Source: Oxalobacteraceae bacterium (GTDB lineage Bacteria > Pseudomonadota > Gammaproteobacteria > Burkholderiales > Burkholderiaceae_D). Taken from it: a stretch of DNA of 64,000 bases. Position 1 is the first letter of the stretch. Every line of letters starts with the position of its first letter. Under the pieces are notes generated by a model, which saw only the letters and a list, made by a program, of their open reading frames with translations, was not told where the DNA came from and did not search any database. The stretch lies in NCBI GenBank assembly GCA_025352145.1, contig JANXTY010000032.1, positions 1 through 64,000 on the forward strand. The letters run 5' to 3'. Shown piece by piece: positions 22,859-34,134 of this stretch. The position numbers and the translations under genes were made by a program.

Positions 22859-25423
22859 TTAAACTCGCAAGGCGGCTAGCAAATCTGTCTCGAGTTGAAT
22901 TTGAATGCGCGCATTATTTAATACTGCACCATCGAGCAAAAATACATCTTCCACCCGCTCTCCTAACGTCATGATTTTTGCGGTGTGTACATTGACATTG
23001 TATTTCGTCAAAATATTCGCAATGGAATAGAGCAGTCCATTGCGATCATTGGCGGAGACAGAAAGTAAATAGTATTGGCCCCGCTCATCTGGCCTTAAGT
23101 CGACGGAGGGGGCTGTTGGAAATGTCCGCGATAGGCGGGATAATCGGCCCTTGCCAGGTATTGGTAAGGCATCTTGTGACTGGATTAAGTTACTTAATTC
23201 ATGCTCGATCAAATTGATGATGTCGCGATAGTTTTTAGCAAACATTTTTTCTGTCACCAGAAAGGTATCTAGCGCATAGCCATGTTTTGTCGTATGAATT
23301 TTCGCATCGAGAATACTAAAATTTTTTCTATCGAAATAACTGCAAATACGGGCAAATAAATCTGGCTGATCTTTGGCGTAGACAGCTACTTGCAAACCTT
23401 CTCCAATCGACGCAAGGCGACAATTAACAACGGGCGTCAGGCTATCTACTTTTTCGCACAAGGCGCGGGTCTGCCAGGCAATGTCTCCGGCATCGTGGCG
23501 TAGAAAATATCCCACATCGAGTTGTGACCAGAGTTGTTCATGGGCGGTTGCGGACAGGCTATTCAAACGCAGCATTGCAAGCGCCGCCTCCTGCCGGTTC
23601 TTAAGCTCTCGGTCAGGCGAGGGAGCTTCGCCGCCCAACACGCGTAACGTTATCTTATAAAGGTCCTCCAATAACTTGCCTTTCCATGCGTTCCAGACTT
23701 TGGGGCTGGTACCGCGAATGTCTGCTACGGTAAGTAAATACAAGGCAGTTAGACGGCGCTCCGTTTTAACGATCTTGGCAAAGCCGCGAATAACATGGGG
23801 ATCGGATAGATCTTGTTTTTGGGCGACCTGAGACATATTTAAATGATTTTCGACGAGGAAAACAACGAGGTCGGTATCGTCTTTAGACAGTCCGTGTTCT
23901 TTACAAAACCGACGCGCATCCGCCATTCCAAGTTTGGAGTGATCTCCCCCGCGGCCTTTGGCAATATCATGAAACAAGGCACCAATGTAGAGTAGCCAAG
24001 GCTGCGCAAAATTGGCGATCAATTGGCTGCAAAAGGGATATTCATGCGCATGTTCCGTCAGGGTGAACCGGCGTACATTGCGCACTACCATCAGAATATG
24101 TTGGTCAACGGTATACACATGAAATAAATCGTGCTGCATCTGTCCGATAATGCGCCGAAAATTGGGCAAATAACGCCCTAGGATGCTCGTTTGATTCATG
24201 CTACGCAGCGCGTGAGTGATGCCTTGTGGTGCCTGAATGATTTGTAAAAATAAAGCCCGATTTGCCGGGTCCTTACGGAAAGGAGCGTCGATTTTGAAGC
24301 GCGCGTGCCAGAGGGCGCGCAAGGTCCGTGCGCTCATACCCTTCAATTCCGGCTGTTGCGCAAGAATCAAAAATACTTCCAACATGGATGAAGGGTTTTT
24401 TTCAAACGTGTCATCTTTTGCTATATCGATAAAGCAATTTACATCATAAAATCGTTCATTGATGATCTGAGCGTTTTTCTGTTGTGGGAATAACTGCGCT
24501 TCGATATTCTGCAAAAGAATAGCGTTGAGTTGGGTAACCGCTTTGGCTGCCCAGTAATAGCGTTGCATCAGATATTCGCTGGCACGTCGAAGATGTGAGC
24601 CCGTCCCCGTGGTCTGGAATCCCAATGACTCCGCAACCGCTGTTTGCACGTCAAACACAAGCCGATCTTCGCGTCGGCCGGCCTGAATATGGAGGCGCAC
24701 CCGGATATCTTTAAATGCCCTTTCTTTCTCTGTTAATTGACGTGCTTCTGTCGTCGTGATCAAGCCACGACTAGCTAATTCGCGCCACGAATTTCCCAAT
24801 CCAGCCGCTTTGGTAACCCACAAAATAACCTGCAAATCGCGTAAGCCACCGGGACTTTCTTTGCAATTTGGTTCTAAGCTATAAGGTGTGTCTTCGTATT
24901 TGACGTGACGCTGCCGCATTTCCAGCGTTTTTGCTTGAAAAAAAGCTTGGACATCTAGCGATGCTTCATAGCGTTCTTGAAGCTGGTTTAATAAGGACTG
25001 ACTTCCTGTGACTAGTCTTGCTTCCAGCAGGCTGGTTTTGATGGTGATATCCGCCGCCGCTTCACTGATGCATTCGCCCACCGTTCGAATACTGTGGCCA
25101 ATTTCTAAGCCGAGATCCCACAGCAATTGGACCAAATTTTCGAGTTTGATTTGCAGGACTGCATCTGGCGTTGCGGCTAATAAAATCAATACATCAACGT
25201 CGGAGTAGGGGAATAATTCTCCCCTCCCATATCCACCCACGGCGACTAGCGCTGTGTTATCTGGAAGTTCGCATGTTTGCCATGCTTGTGTCAGTGCGAC
25301 ATCGACATTTTGCCTAAGCTGCCGCAGCAGATTTTCAGATTTTCCATCTGCTTGAAAGGCAGAAATCGCTGCAACGCGTTCGTATTTGAGTTGTTTTTTG
25401 AGCGCTAATGCGATGGATGTCAT
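22859..25423 (-). CDS. glnD: Bifunctional uridylyltransferase/uridylyl-removing enzyme GlnD
   Basis: Senses glutamine and uridylylates or deuridylylates PII proteins, controlling nitrogen assimilation. The 854-residue protein contains the nucleotidyltransferase motif [19 protein letters not shown] near residue 65, the HD domain [17 protein letters not shown] near 470, and two C-terminal ACT domains (around [19 protein letters not shown] and [19 protein letters not shown]). An in-frame TTG lies at 25429, but the ATG at 25423 is preferred because it avoids overlapping the map stop. It leaves a 2-bp gap to map, so the two are co-transcribed, as in many proteobacteria. Confidence 0.96.
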   Translation of the reverse strand: MTSIALALKKQLKYERVAAISAFQADGKSENLLRQLRQNVDVALTQAWQTCELPDNTALVAVGGYGRGELFPYSDVDVLILLAATPDAVLQIKLENLVQLLWDLGLEIGHSIRTVGECISEAAADITIKTSLLEARLVTGSQSLLNQLQERYEASLDVQAFFQAKTLEMRQRHVKYEDTPYSLEPNCKESPGGLRDLQVILWVTKAAGLGNSWRELASRGLITTTEARQLTEKERAFKDIRVRLHIQAGRREDRLVFDVQTAVAESLGFQTTGTGSHLRRASEYLMQRYYWAAKAVTQLNAILLQNIEAQLFPQQKNAQIINERFYDVNCFIDIAKDDTFEKNPSSMLEVFLILAQQPELKGMSARTLRALWHARFKIDAPFRKDPANRALFLQIIQAPQGITHALRSMNQTSILGRYLPNFRRIIGQMQHDLFHVYTVDQHILMVVRNVRRFTLTEHAHEYPFCSQLIANFAQPWLLYIGALFHDIAKGRGGDHSKLGMADARRFCKEHGLSKDDTDLVVFLVENHLNMSQVAQKQDLSDPHVIRGFAKIVKTERRLTALYLLTVADIRGTSPKVWNAWKGKLLEDLYKITLRVLGGEAPSPDRELKNRQEAALAMLRLNSLSATAHEQLWSQLDVGYFLRHDAGDIAWQTRALCEKVDSLTPVVNCRLASIGEGLQVAVYAKDQPDLFARICSYFDRKNFSILDAKIHTTKHGYALDTFLVTEKMFAKNYRDIINLIEHELSNLIQSQDALPIPGKGRLSRLSRTFPTAPSVDLRPDERGQYYLLSVSANDRNGLLYSIANILTKYNVNVHTAKIMTLGERVEDVFLLDGAVLNNARIQIQLETDLLAALRV

Positions 25424-25425
25424 GC

Positions 25426-26250
25426 TCAAGTAGGGATAGATGTATTGATCTGGATTGGCGCTGGAGGCAGTGGCATACCTTGTGAGGCGGTTAATACCTC
25501 ATAACCATTGTCCGTCACCAGTACGGTGTGTTCCCATTGCGCGGACAGGCTGCGATCCTTGGTTTTGATAGTCCAGCCATCTCCCATCTCCCGAATTTCA
25601 CGGCGCCCGGCATTAATCATCGGTTCAACGGTGAAAATCATGCCGGCCACCAACTGCTCTAAGGTACCCGCCCGGCCATAATGCAATACTTGAGGCTCCT
25701 CATGGAAAACTTTGCCAATGCCATGACCGCAAAATTCACGCACCACACTGTATCCCGCTTTTTCAGCATGTTGTTGAATCACAGAGCCGATGTCCCCCAA
25801 ATATGCCCCAGGCTTGATCTTGGAAATGCCAAGCCACATGCATTCAAACGTAATTTCGTTTAGCCGCTTGGCCAAAATGGATGGTTCGCCAATATAAAAC
25901 ATGCGGCTGGTATCGCCATGATAGCCGTCTTTAATTACTGTGATATCTAGATTGACCACATCGCCGTTTTTCAATAATTTATCACTTGGAATGCCGTGAC
26001 AAACGACATCGTTGACGGATGTGCATATTGCCTTTGGGTAAGGTGTATAACCGGGTGGGCAATAATTTAAGGGGGCCGGGATTGTCCCTTGAACGTTAAC
26101 CATGTAATCGTGACAGAGTCGATCAAGTTCGCCAGTTGTGATACCCGCCTTAACCTGAGGAGTGATGAAATCAAGTACTTCGGATGCAAGTCTGCCAGCA
26201 ATCCGCATCCCCTTGATATCGTCAGCAGTTTTAATAGAAATAGTTGCCAT
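25426..26250 (-). CDS. map: Methionine aminopeptidase, type I
   Basis: Removes the N-terminal methionine from new proteins. The 274-residue protein has the five metal ligands in recognisable motifs: the two Asp in [18 protein letters not shown], His in [13 protein letters not shown], Glu in FTVEPMIN and Glu in QWEHTVLVT. The substrate-pocket His lies in [11 protein letters not shown]. It is divergent from rpsB, a classical arrangement, and glnD follows 2 bp downstream. About 180 bp separate it from the rpsB leader hairpins. Confidence 0.97.
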   Translation of the reverse strand: MATISIKTADDIKGMRIAGRLASEVLDFITPQVKAGITTGELDRLCHDYMVNVQGTIPAPLNYCPPGYTPYPKAICTSVNDVVCHGIPSDKLLKNGDVVNLDITVIKDGYHGDTSRMFYIGEPSILAKRLNEITFECMWLGISKIKPGAYLGDIGSVIQQHAEKAGYSVVREFCGHGIGKVFHEEPQVLHYGRAGTLEQLVAGMIFTVEPMINAGRREIREMGDGWTIKTKDRSLSAQWEHTVLVTDNGYEVLTASQGMPLPPAPIQINTSIPT

Positions 26251-26359
26251 AGGGACCCGCAGTCAGCAAAAAACGATGTAAAAAGTAGGGCGAATACGAA
26301 TTAGGTGGAAATTATAATCGCTCCACAAGGCATTCGCCTAAGCAAAAGCGTTATCTCGC

Positions 26360-26389
26360 TTGAAAGTCGCCTCGGTTTTGAGTTAGAAT
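26360..26389 (+). promoter_or_regulatory. Probable sigma-70 promoter for rpsB
   Basis: TTGAAA at 26360-26365 and TAGAAT at 26384-26389 are separated by 18 bp, each close to the sigma-70 consensus. Transcription would start near 26396 and produce a leader of about 130 nt before rpsB. No mapping data are available. Confidence 0.55.
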
Positions 26390-26420
26390 TGCGGGTTGCT
26401 TGAATTAGCTTCAAGTGAAC

Positions 26421-26504
26421 CTGGGTTAATGTGATTGCGCATTAACCAGTTGAAAACGCGAATCCGGTCGAAAAGGGTGCTCTTAGGAGTGACTGAGCGG
26501 ATTC
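26421..26504 (+). promoter_or_regulatory. Structured rpsB leader (possible S2 autoregulation)
   Basis: Two stem-loops lie between the predicted promoter and rpsB. The first is GGTTAATG/CATTAACC (26424-26431 with 26440-26447), extended outward by CTG/CAG across one bulged G. The second is GAATCCG/CGGATTC (26460-26466 with 26498-26504). In E. coli, ribosomal protein S2 represses rpsB-tsf through a structured leader. The same role here is inferred from position and structure only. Confidence 0.45.
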
Positions 26505-26527
26505 CAGACCTAACCCTGGAGATATTT

Positions 26528-27283
26528 ATGTCAGTAACAATGCGTGAAATGTTGGAAGCTGGTGTCCATTTTGGCCATCAGACTCGTTTTTGGAATCCAA
26601 AGATGGCGCCGTTCATCTTCGGTCATCGCAATAAAATCCACATCATTAACCTGGAAAAAACTCTGGGTATGTACCAGGAAGCGATGAAGCACATTCGCCA
26701 ATTGTCGGCAAATCGCGGCACTATCCTGATGGTTGGTACAAAACGTCAAGCCCGTGAAATCATTGCGGCCGAAGCACAGCGTGCTGGCGTACCCTATGTC
26801 GACCAACGCTGGTTGGGCGGCATGTTGACGAATTTCAAAACAATCAAAATCTCGATCAAGCGCCTCAAGGAAATGGAAGCATCGATTACAGATGGCTCCG
26901 TTGAAAAATTAAGTAAAAAAGAAGGCTTGATGTTCGAGCGTGAGATGGTGAAGCTACAAAAAGCCATCGGCGGCATCAAGGATATGGGTGGCGTTCCAGA
27001 TGCAATTTTTGTGGTTGACGTTGGTTATCACAAAGGTGCAATTACGGAAGCTGCCAAGCTCGGCATTCCAGTCATCGGTGTGGTCGATACCAATCATTCC
27101 CCCGAAGGCGTGGCGTATGTTATTCCTGGTAACGATGACTCATCCAAGGCAATCATGTTATATGCACGCGGTGTGGCTGATGCAATTTTGGAAGGCCGTG
27201 CTAATGCAGTTAATGAAGTGGCTGAGCTGGTTAAAGGCGGCGCTGGCAACGATGAATTCGTTGAGGTTAGCGAGCAGGTTTAA
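26528..27283 (+). CDS. rpsB: 30S ribosomal protein S2
   Basis: Component of the small ribosomal subunit, needed to bring in S1. The start is fixed at the ATG at 26528 (GGAGA SD at 26518-26522, [19 protein letters not shown]), giving 251 residues. The open frame upstream to 26435 runs through the leader and is not coding. Conserved segments include [23 protein letters not shown]-like [10 protein letters not shown], and [12 protein letters not shown]. It is followed by an attenuator-like terminator and tsf. Confidence 0.98.
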   Translation: MSVTMREMLEAGVHFGHQTRFWNPKMAPFIFGHRNKIHIINLEKTLGMYQEAMKHIRQLSANRGTILMVGTKRQAREIIAAEAQRAGVPYVDQRWLGGMLTNFKTIKISIKRLKEMEASITDGSVEKLSKKEGLMFEREMVKLQKAIGGIKDMGGVPDAIFVVDVGYHKGAITEAAKLGIPVIGVVDTNHSPEGVAYVIPGNDDSSKAIMLYARGVADAILEGRANAVNEVAELVKGGAGNDEFVEVSEQV

Positions 27284-27308
27284 GCGCTTTCAGCGTGGTT
27301 TGTAAGAA

Positions 27309-27337
27309 GGGGTGGCGATGGTTCGCCCCTTTTTTTT
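27309..27337 (+). terminator. Intrinsic terminator/attenuator between rpsB and tsf
   Basis: GGGG...GCGA pairs with TTCGCCCC across a small loop with a two-base bulge, followed by eight T (27330-27337). A partial terminator between rpsB and tsf is known in E. coli and would lower tsf output relative to rpsB. Confidence 0.7.
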
Positions 27338-27393
27338 GAAAATATTTTAATCGGGGTGTCGTGTGCGGGACCCCGCTGAGCTAGGAGAAATGC

Positions 27394-28305
27394 ATGGCGG
27401 CGATTACAGCAGCGATGGTAGGTGAGTTACGTGCAAAGACAGATGCGCCGATGATGGAATGCAAAAGGGCATTGACGGAAGCCGATGGCGATATGGATAA
27501 GGCAGAAGACATTCTGCGTGTTAAATTGGGTAGTAAGGCTTCGAAGGCATCTTCACGCATCACTGCGGAAGGGGTGGTTGCGACTTATATTGCTGGCGGT
27601 GTCGGCGCATTGGTGGAAGTCAATTGCGAAACAGATTTTGTGACCAAAAACGACGAGTTTATTGCTTTGGCCAATGCTGTCGCAAAGTTAGTTGCAGAGA
27701 AAAATCCGGCTGACCTTGCAGCGCTTTCTGCATTGTCCCTGGATGGGAAAACGGTTGAAGAGCAACGTGCGACGCTGATTGGGCGTATTGGCGAGAACAT
27801 GTCGATTCGTCGTTTCACGCGTTTCGAGACCACTGCTAAACTGGCATCCTATTTGCACGGAACACGTATCGGCGTCATGGTCGAATTTGAAGGTGCGGAC
27901 GAACAAATTGGCAAAGATGTCGCCATGCATGTGGCTGCGATGAAGCCAGTTTCTCTGTCTTCTGACCAAGTTCCAGTCGAGTTGATTGAGAAAGAGCGTT
28001 CGATCGCTGCGCAAAAAGCAGCCGAAGATGCCTTGAAGGCACAAGCCGAAGGTAAAGCGCCGCAATCACCAGAAATCGTCGCAAAACGCGTGGATGGCTC
28101 GGTACAAAAATTCCTGAAAGAGGTGTCGTTGCTGAACCAGGCGTTTGTCAAAAATGATAAGCAGACCGTTGAGCAAATGCTCAAGGCGGCAAATACAAGT
28201 GCGAAGGCCTTTACCATGTACGTTGTTGGTGAAGGGATTGAGAAAAAGCAAGACGATTTTGCGGCAGAGGTTGCGGCTCAAGTCGCGGCAGCCAAGCAAG
28301 CATAA
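27394..28305 (+). CDS. tsf: Elongation factor Ts
   Basis: Guanine-nucleotide exchange factor for EF-Tu. The 303-residue protein has the N-terminal UBA-like region [19 protein letters not shown] with the TD-A-MM-CK-AL pattern. The core contains [14 protein letters not shown], and the C-terminal part [18 protein letters not shown] is typical. The start ATG at 27394 follows AGGAG 7 bases upstream (CTAGGAGAAATGC). The gene is separated from rpsB by the attenuator and from pyrH by a strong terminator. Confidence 0.98.
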   Translation: MAAITAAMVGELRAKTDAPMMECKRALTEADGDMDKAEDILRVKLGSKASKASSRITAEGVVATYIAGGVGALVEVNCETDFVTKNDEFIALANAVAKLVAEKNPADLAALSALSLDGKTVEEQRATLIGRIGENMSIRRFTRFETTAKLASYLHGTRIGVMVEFEGADEQIGKDVAMHVAAMKPVSLSSDQVPVELIEKERSIAAQKAAEDALKAQAEGKAPQSPEIVAKRVDGSVQKFLKEVSLLNQAFVKNDKQTVEQMLKAANTSAKAFTMYVVGEGIEKKQDDFAAEVAAQVAAAKQA

Positions 28306-28316
28306 GTAGCAGTAAG

Positions 28317-28339
28317 CGGGCCGAAAGGCCCGTTTTTTT
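28317..28339 (+). terminator. Intrinsic terminator after tsf
   Basis: A perfect 6-bp stem CGGGCC/GGCCCG with a GAAA tetraloop (28317-28332), then seven T (28333-28339). It is a textbook rho-independent terminator ending the rpsB-tsf unit. Confidence 0.92.
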
Positions 28340-28348
28340 AAATAGGAT

Positions 28349-28432
28349 TTACGCAAACGACCCTAGTCAATGTATATCTTTAAGTCGTACAAGTTTGCCT
28401 TTGTCGGCATCCCTTGGGGGCAATTTGCGTAA
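28349..28432. repeat. Short element flanked by TTACGCAAA inverted repeats
   Basis: TTACGCAAA at 28349-28357 is matched by TTTGCGTAA at 28424-28432, enclosing about 66 bp without coding potential between the tsf terminator and pyrH. The outermost bases also match in part (GG...CC). It could be a remnant of an insertion sequence or a regulatory dyad. Nothing else was seen in the 28340-28584 gap, except AAGGA before pyrH. Confidence 0.4.
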
Positions 28433-28584
28433 GCCCCATTGAAGTTAGTCGTACTATTTATTGAACTATCTCCAGTTGTTTGAGTCTGCTCAATGCTAGC
28501 GTGTTTCTTTCAATCTGCCAGTGACATTGGGTGGTTGAGAGGATGCATACCTGCCCAATTTGATTATTACAAGGATCCTCGTCG

Positions 28585-29301
28585 ATGACAAAGCCTGCCT
28601 ACAAGCGTGTTCTCCTTAAACTTTCCGGTGAAGCCTTGATGGGAGATGATCAGTATGGGATCAATCGCGCCACGATTGAGCGCATGGTGGCTGACGTTGC
28701 AGAGGTGACGAAGTTAGGCGTGGAACTGGCCATCGTTATTGGTGGTGGCAATATTTTTCGAGGCGTAGCACCCGGTGCACAGGGTATGGATCGTGCAACT
28801 GCCGACTACATGGGCATGTTAGCAACGGTGATGAATTCATTGGCCCTTGCAGATGCTATGCGCCATGTAGGAATTACAGCACGTGTCATGTCTGCCATTA
28901 GCATTGAGCAAGTGGTCGAGCCTTATGTGCGGCCCAAGGCGTTGCAATACCTCGAAGAGGGCAAGGTGGTGGTGTTCGCTGCAGGAACCGGCAATCCATT
29001 TTTTACTACTGATACAGCGGCGGCTTTGCGCGGTTCGGAAATCAGCGCAGAGATCGTTCTCAAGGCCACCAAGGTCGATGGGGTTTACACCGCTGACCCG
29101 AAAATAGATGCCAATGCCGTGCGCTATTCCACTATCTCGTTTGATGAAGCGATTTCAAAGCATTTGCAAGTAATGGATGCGACAGCTTTTGCGCTTTGCC
29201 GCGATCAAAAATTACCCATTAAAGTATTCTCGATTATTAAACCAGGTGCTCTCATGCGTGTGATTATGGGACACGATGAAGGTACGCTGGTTCATGTTTA
29301 A
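28585..29301 (+). CDS. pyrH: UMP kinase PyrH
   Basis: Hexameric amino-acid-kinase-fold enzyme phosphorylating UMP to UDP. The 238-residue protein has the opening [13 protein letters not shown], the glycine loop [11 protein letters not shown] near residue 55, AADTAAALR-like [16 protein letters not shown], and [12 protein letters not shown]. An AAGGA SD precedes the start. It lies downstream of tsf after a terminator and upstream of frr, the conserved order in proteobacteria. Confidence 0.97.
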   Translation: MTKPAYKRVLLKLSGEALMGDDQYGINRATIERMVADVAEVTKLGVELAIVIGGGNIFRGVAPGAQGMDRATADYMGMLATVMNSLALADAMRHVGITARVMSAISIEQVVEPYVRPKALQYLEEGKVVVFAAGTGNPFFTTDTAAALRGSEISAEIVLKATKVDGVYTADPKIDANAVRYSTISFDEAISKHLQVMDATAFALCRDQKLPIKVFSIIKPGALMRVIMGHDEGTLVHV

Positions 29302-29353
29302 GTCAATTTAATTTCCTACAGCGCTATGCTGAAAGCCAACAAAGGGGAACACT

Positions 29354-29914
29354 ATGGACATTATTGATGTCAAGAAAAACACCGAGCAAAGAATGCATAA
29401 ATCGATCGAGACCTTGAAGGCGGATCTGGCGAAAGTGCGCACGGGACGCGCCCATACGGGCATTCTTGATCATGTTCAAGTTGAATATTATGGTAATCCC
29501 ACCCTGTTGACGCAGGTGGCCAATGTAACCTTGATCGATGCGCGTACTATCGGGGTTCAGCCTTGGGAAAAGAAAATGGTAGCGGTAGTGGAAAAAGCCA
29601 TTCGAGATGCTGATCTTGGGTTAAACCCAGCGACGCAGGGCGACATGATTCGTGTGCCCACTCCAGCCTTGACTGAAGAGCGGCGCAAGGAAATGGTGAA
29701 GCTTGTGAAGGGTGAAGGCGAGGATGCAAAAATTGCGATAAGGAATATACGGCGTGATGCAAACGAGGCTTTAAAGAAAATATTAAAGGATAAAGCGTGT
29801 TCCGAAGACGATGAGCGGCGCGCACAGGATGAGGTGCAAAAGCTTACCGATAAATTCGTGTCTGATGTGGATAAAATGGTGGTGGATAAAGAAAAAGAAG
29901 TGTTAACAGTTTGA
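29354..29914 (+). CDS. frr: Ribosome recycling factor
   Basis: Splits post-termination ribosomes together with EF-G. The 186-residue protein has the three-helix-bundle sequence typical of [36 protein letters not shown], and [26 protein letters not shown]-type SD (AAAGGGGAACACT) stands before the ATG. It is 52 bp downstream of pyrH and 36 bp before uppS. Confidence 0.98.
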   Translation: MDIIDVKKNTEQRMHKSIETLKADLAKVRTGRAHTGILDHVQVEYYGNPTLLTQVANVTLIDARTIGVQPWEKKMVAVVEKAIRDADLGLNPATQGDMIRVPTPALTEERRKEMVKLVKGEGEDAKIAIRNIRRDANEALKKILKDKACSEDDERRAQDEVQKLTDKFVSDVDKMVVDKEKEVLTV

Positions 29915-29950
29915 TGCGTTCGATAAATTGATGTTGTCCCTGCATTGCTC

Positions 29951-30703
29951 ATGACCCATTCCAGTTCAACTCTTTCAGTGCCCGCCATTCCTGCTGTGCC
30001 TCGGCATGTTGCGATTATCATGGACGGCAACGGACGTTGGGCAACCAAGCGTTTTTTGCCGCGTGTGGCGGGTCATGCAAAAGGGGTTGATGCCGTACGT
30101 AATACGATTGAAGCCAGCCTTTATCGTGGCATTGAGTACCTGACTATATTTGCATTTAGTTCCGAAAACTGGCGTCGCCCGACTGATGAAGTCTCGTTGC
30201 TGATGCGTTTATTTGTGACAGCGCTTGAGCGCGAAGTCGCCAAAATGCATGCCAACAATATTCGTCTTAAAGTGGTCGGAGATTTGAGTAAGTTTGATAT
30301 CAAATTGCAGGAAATGATCGTTAACGCAGAACGACGCACAGAGGGTAACACCAAATTGACGGTGACGATTTGCGCCAATTACGGTGGTCGCTGGGACGTT
30401 ATGCAGGCGATTAATAAAATGATTGCTTTACATCCAGAACGGACTACTTTTACAGAAGCAGAGTTGTCACCCCATCTTGCGATGGCGTATGCCCCCGAAC
30501 CTGATCTTTTTATTCGTACTGGGGGAGAGGAGCGCATTTCAAATTTCCTTCTCTGGCAATTGGCGTATACAGAGTTATATTTTTCAGAAATCTATTGGCC
30601 GGATTTTAATGCTGAGGCATTAGAGGCGGCCATCGCTTCTTATCAGCAGAGGGAACGCCGCTTTGGGCGTACCAGCGCCCAATTGAGTAAACAGGAGTCT
30701 TGA
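29951..30703 (+). CDS. uppS: Undecaprenyl diphosphate synthase (cis-prenyltransferase)
   Basis: Makes C55-PP, the lipid carrier for peptidoglycan and polysaccharides, from IPP and FPP. The 250-residue protein has [13 protein letters not shown] (catalytic Asp and the P-loop-like GNGRWA), [11 protein letters not shown], and [20 protein letters not shown]. The ATG at 29951 is preferred over an in-frame TTG at 29945. The stop overlaps the cdsA start by one base. Confidence 0.97.
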   Translation: MTHSSSTLSVPAIPAVPRHVAIIMDGNGRWATKRFLPRVAGHAKGVDAVRNTIEASLYRGIEYLTIFAFSSENWRRPTDEVSLLMRLFVTALEREVAKMHANNIRLKVVGDLSKFDIKLQEMIVNAERRTEGNTKLTVTICANYGGRWDVMQAINKMIALHPERTTFTEAELSPHLAMAYAPEPDLFIRTGGEERISNFLLWQLAYTELYFSEIYWPDFNAEALEAAIASYQQRERRFGRTSAQLSKQES

Positions 30704-31527
30704 TGTTAAAAATGCGTGTTCGCACGGCCTTAGTTTTGCTCGCGGCGCTGCTCGCAGTTTTGTATTCACATTCTTTTTTGATTTTTTTATGTGCCGTGAC
30801 TGTTTGTTTCGCTACTGCGGTTTGGGAAAGTTTTAGATTATTCAACCTCAAACAGCCGGTCATCGGTGCCACTATTTGGGCGGGAGTTTTTGCCTTGACC
30901 GCATTGTATGGACAAACAGCGAACGCAAATGCCTTGGTCCTATTTGGATTATGCGTAGCTATCTGGTTCGTTCGTCTTACGCCATCGTTGGCAATCGGAT
31001 TGCCACCCTTGGACGGCATAGCCAATCGCCTTCTGAGCGGGATTTATGGCATTGCAATTTTTGGCTGCTTTGCGGCTATTATCGTGTTGTTCAGGCGTTC
31101 TCCCCTGTACTTATTTTCTGTGTTGGCGATTGTGTGGATTGCCGATATCGGTGCCTATTTTGTTGGCAAAGCCATCGGCAAGCGTAAATTGGCGCCGACC
31201 ATTTCCCCAGGCAAAACCTGGGAGGGCGCATTCGGTGGTTTGGTGGTTGTTTTGCTGGTCACTATAGCTTCTACGGCAACCCCTATGCTGAGTGATACCT
31301 TTGCAGTTAAGCTTCAAGCCACGTATGGCTGGATTGGACTGTGTGTCGGAATGACGCTACTTGTGGTTGCTAGCATTGTGGGTGATTTGTTTGAGTCCCA
31401 ATTGAAGCGCCGTGCGGGGATGAAGGATAGCAGCAGTTTGCTGCCGGGTCATGGTGGTGTTCTGGATCGTGTAGATGGATTAATACCTGCTTTGCCGCTA
31501 GCCGCTTTTCTTCATTTCTGCTTATAG
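30703..31527 (+). CDS. cdsA: Phosphatidate cytidylyltransferase CdsA
   Basis: Integral membrane enzyme making CDP-diacylglycerol for phospholipid synthesis. The 274-residue protein is largely hydrophobic (several helices, for example [14 protein letters not shown] and [19 protein letters not shown]). The CDP-alcohol synthase signature region [18 protein letters not shown] with DRVDG follows, and [12 protein letters not shown] lies before it. An AGGAG lies 6 bp upstream of the ATG at 30703, which overlaps the uppS stop. A TTG three bases upstream is not needed. Confidence 0.96.
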   Translation: MLKMRVRTALVLLAALLAVLYSHSFLIFLCAVTVCFATAVWESFRLFNLKQPVIGATIWAGVFALTALYGQTANANALVLFGLCVAIWFVRLTPSLAIGLPPLDGIANRLLSGIYGIAIFGCFAAIIVLFRRSPLYLFSVLAIVWIADIGAYFVGKAIGKRKLAPTISPGKTWEGAFGGLVVVLLVTIASTATPMLSDTFAVKLQATYGWIGLCVGMTLLVVASIVGDLFESQLKRRAGMKDSSSLLPGHGGVLDRVDGLIPALPLAAFLHFCL

Positions 31528-31535
31528 GGGATGGC

Positions 31536-32708
31536 ATGCAGCGTATTACGATTTTAGGCGCTACTGGTTCTATCGGTGTATCCACGCTCGATGTCGTTGC
31601 CCGCCACCCTGATCGATATGCTGTGTATGCGTTAACAGCGCACCGCAACGTGCAGCAGCTTGCAAAACAATGTGAACAGTTTCTCCCTAAGGTAGCTGTG
31701 GTTGGCACCACGGAGGCTGCAGATGCACTGCATAAAATATTGCAGCAAAAAAATTTGAATATCCCTGTCGCATATGGTGAAGCGGCATTGTGTGCTGTCG
31801 CAAGCGCTACAGAATGCGATATGGTAATGGCTGCCATTGTTGGTGCAGCAGGTTTAGCACCCGCAATGGCAGCAGCGCATGCCGGGAAAAAAATACTATT
31901 GGCAAATAAAGAAGCGCTGGTGATGTCAGGCCAATTGTTTATGGATGCAGTCACGGAGAATGGGGCAACGCTGCTACCGATCGACAGTGAGCATAATGCA
32001 GTTTTTCAGTGTTTGCCACAGGACTACCGGCGATTTCCCAGTTCAGCCGGCGTCCAAAAAATACTTTTGACTGCCTCTGGCGGCCCTTTTCTCCATCGTC
32101 CTGTAAGCTCGCTCGACATGGTTACGCCGGAAGAGGCTGTTGCGCATCCGAATTGGGTGATGGGCCGTAAAATTTCTGTCGATTCAGCGACCATGATGAA
32201 CAAAGGTCTTGAGGTGATTGAAGCTCATTGGTTGTTCGGTGCAGCGGCAAATCAAATTGAGGTCGTCATACATCCGCAAAGCGTCATTCACTCGATGGTG
32301 TCCTACGTGGATGGTTCTGTGCTTGCACAGCTTGGCAATCCAGACATGCGTACACCGATTGCCCATGCAATGGCCTATCCTGAACGTATTACCTCAGGAG
32401 TACTCTCTCTTGATTTGACCCAAATTGGCCAGTTGAATTTCGAACGCCCAGATTTATTGCGATTCCCGTGCCTTCAATTGGCATTCGATGCTTTGCAAGC
32501 GGGGGGCACTGCTCCTGCAATTTTGAATGCAGCCAATGAAGTGGCGGTTGAGGCATTCCTGGATCGAAAAATCGGATTTCGCGTGATTGATCAATTGATT
32601 GCACGTGTCATGGATGCACTGCCCCCATGCCCCGTTAGCAGTATGGATGTACTCTTTGAGGCGGACTCCCATTCTCGAGAGATGGCGCGTGAGTTCATTC
32701 GACTATGA
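31536..32708 (+). CDS. dxr: 1-deoxy-D-xylulose 5-phosphate reductoisomerase
   Basis: First committed enzyme of the MEP isoprenoid pathway, an NADPH-dependent isomerase and reductase. The 390-residue protein has the nucleotide fold [17 protein letters not shown] at the N-terminus, [14 protein letters not shown], the metal-binding [13 protein letters not shown], and [23 protein letters not shown]. It is 8 bp after cdsA and overlaps rseP by four bases. Confidence 0.98.
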   Translation: MQRITILGATGSIGVSTLDVVARHPDRYAVYALTAHRNVQQLAKQCEQFLPKVAVVGTTEAADALHKILQQKNLNIPVAYGEAALCAVASATECDMVMAAIVGAAGLAPAMAAAHAGKKILLANKEALVMSGQLFMDAVTENGATLLPIDSEHNAVFQCLPQDYRRFPSSAGVQKILLTASGGPFLHRPVSSLDMVTPEEAVAHPNWVMGRKISVDSATMMNKGLEVIEAHWLFGAAANQIEVVIHPQSVIHSMVSYVDGSVLAQLGNPDMRTPIAHAMAYPERITSGVLSLDLTQIGQLNFERPDLLRFPCLQLAFDALQAGGTAPAILNAANEVAVEAFLDRKIGFRVIDQLIARVMDALPPCPVSSMDVLFEADSHSREMAREFIRL

Positions 32709-34072
32709 ATTTTTTGCAAAACATCCCCGCTTTTTTTGTCTTGCTCGGCGCACTAATAGTCGTGCACGAACTCGGGCACTTCTTGGTGGCGCGTTGGTGT
32801 GGCGTTAAAATTTTGCGTTTTTCAGTGGGGTTTGGGAAAGTCTTGTTCTCACGTCGCTTCGGGGCCGATCAAACTGAATGGGCTATCTCGGCACTGCCTC
32901 TGGGTGGCTATGTGAAAATGCTCGATGCGCGAGATCCAGACATGGGGATGGGGCCATTGTCATCCACTGATTTGCAACGTGAGTTTACCCAACAAAATGT
33001 TTGGCGGCGTATTGCGATAGTCGCTGCTGGGCCTGCCGCGAATTTTTTACTCGCTATTGCCATCTATGCGGTGCTGAATAGCCAGGGCGTTTCTGAGCCG
33101 ATTGCCAAAATACACAGTGTGGCCGAGCAAACGACAGCGCATCGTGCGGGTCTGCGCGGTGGCGAGCTAATCACAGCGGTCAATGGCGAGGCGATTCAGA
33201 CCTGGTCGGATCTGCACTGGATGCTGGCGCAGCTTATCCTCGAAAAAAAGGTGATCAAGCTCGATGTTGCTAGCAGTAACCCACACCAGGCTGGCGGGAC
33301 AATATCAAACACCGTCACCCTGCAAACGGACAGCCTGTCCGTTCAGGATATGGAGGGGGATTTTCTTGCCAAGCTCGGACTCTCGCTTGCACAGCCACCC
33401 ATACTCGACGTGGTGCGTCCTTATGGCGCGGCTGCGCGCGCTGGCCTACAGGATGGTGATCGAATTATAAAGGTCAATGGCATGCCGATTGTGGATGCAC
33501 GGGCATTTAGGGAGTGGGTCAAAATATCCCCCAATAAACAGCTAAAAATTCAGGTTCTACGTCAACAGAAAGAACTCAATCTGAGCGCCATTCCAGAGGG
33601 AGTGAGCGACAAAGGTAAATTGGTAGGAAAGCTCGATGTGGTTATGGCGCTTCCAGAGATGACGGTTATTTCTTATTCTCCATTAGGTGCCGTGCGCAAG
33701 GCGGTCAAAAAAACATGGGACACCAGTATCCTGGGCATCAGACTACTGGGCAAGATGATCACCGGAGAAATCTCCTGGAAAAACATCACCGGCCCAATCA
33801 CAATTGCTGACTATGCGGGACAAACCGCAAGGAATGGTGCCATCAGTTTTTTTAGCTTTATGGCTTACATCAGCATTAGTTTAGGGGTAATGAATTTGCT
33901 GCCCATTCCAGTTTTAGATGGGGGGCTTTTGCTGTATTATTCGCTGGAAGTTTTGACTAGACGCCCCGTTTCCGAACGATTTTCCGAAATTGCCCAGCGC
34001 GCTGGCTTCACTATCTTGTTGATGTTGATGGTGATCGCTTTTTTTAATGATATCGTTCGCCGCATTGCCTAA
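32705..34072 (+). CDS. rseP: Site-2 protease RseP
   Basis: Inner-membrane zinc metalloprotease that cleaves anti-sigma factor RseA after DegS in the envelope stress response. The 455-residue protein has HExxH ([15 protein letters not shown]) in the first membrane segment, two PDZ domains (around [16 protein letters not shown] and [16 protein letters not shown]), and the second metal-binding motif [15 protein letters not shown]. The start ATG overlaps the dxr stop. The bamA gene, a likely sigma-E-linked neighbour, follows. Confidence 0.97.
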   Translation: MNFLQNIPAFFVLLGALIVVHELGHFLVARWCGVKILRFSVGFGKVLFSRRFGADQTEWAISALPLGGYVKMLDARDPDMGMGPLSSTDLQREFTQQNVWRRIAIVAAGPAANFLLAIAIYAVLNSQGVSEPIAKIHSVAEQTTAHRAGLRGGELITAVNGEAIQTWSDLHWMLAQLILEKKVIKLDVASSNPHQAGGTISNTVTLQTDSLSVQDMEGDFLAKLGLSLAQPPILDVVRPYGAAARAGLQDGDRIIKVNGMPIVDARAFREWVKISPNKQLKIQVLRQQKELNLSAIPEGVSDKGKLVGKLDVVMALPEMTVISYSPLGAVRKAVKKTWDTSILGIRLLGKMITGEISWKNITGPITIADYAGQTARNGAISFFSFMAYISISLGVMNLLPIPVLDGGLLLYYSLEVLTRRPVSERFSEIAQRAGFTILLMLMVIAFFNDIVRRIA

Positions 34073-34134
34073 GCTCACCGAGAGTCGACGTGCGCCAATC
34101 GTGTACACAGATTATTTATAGTTAATAACAACCA

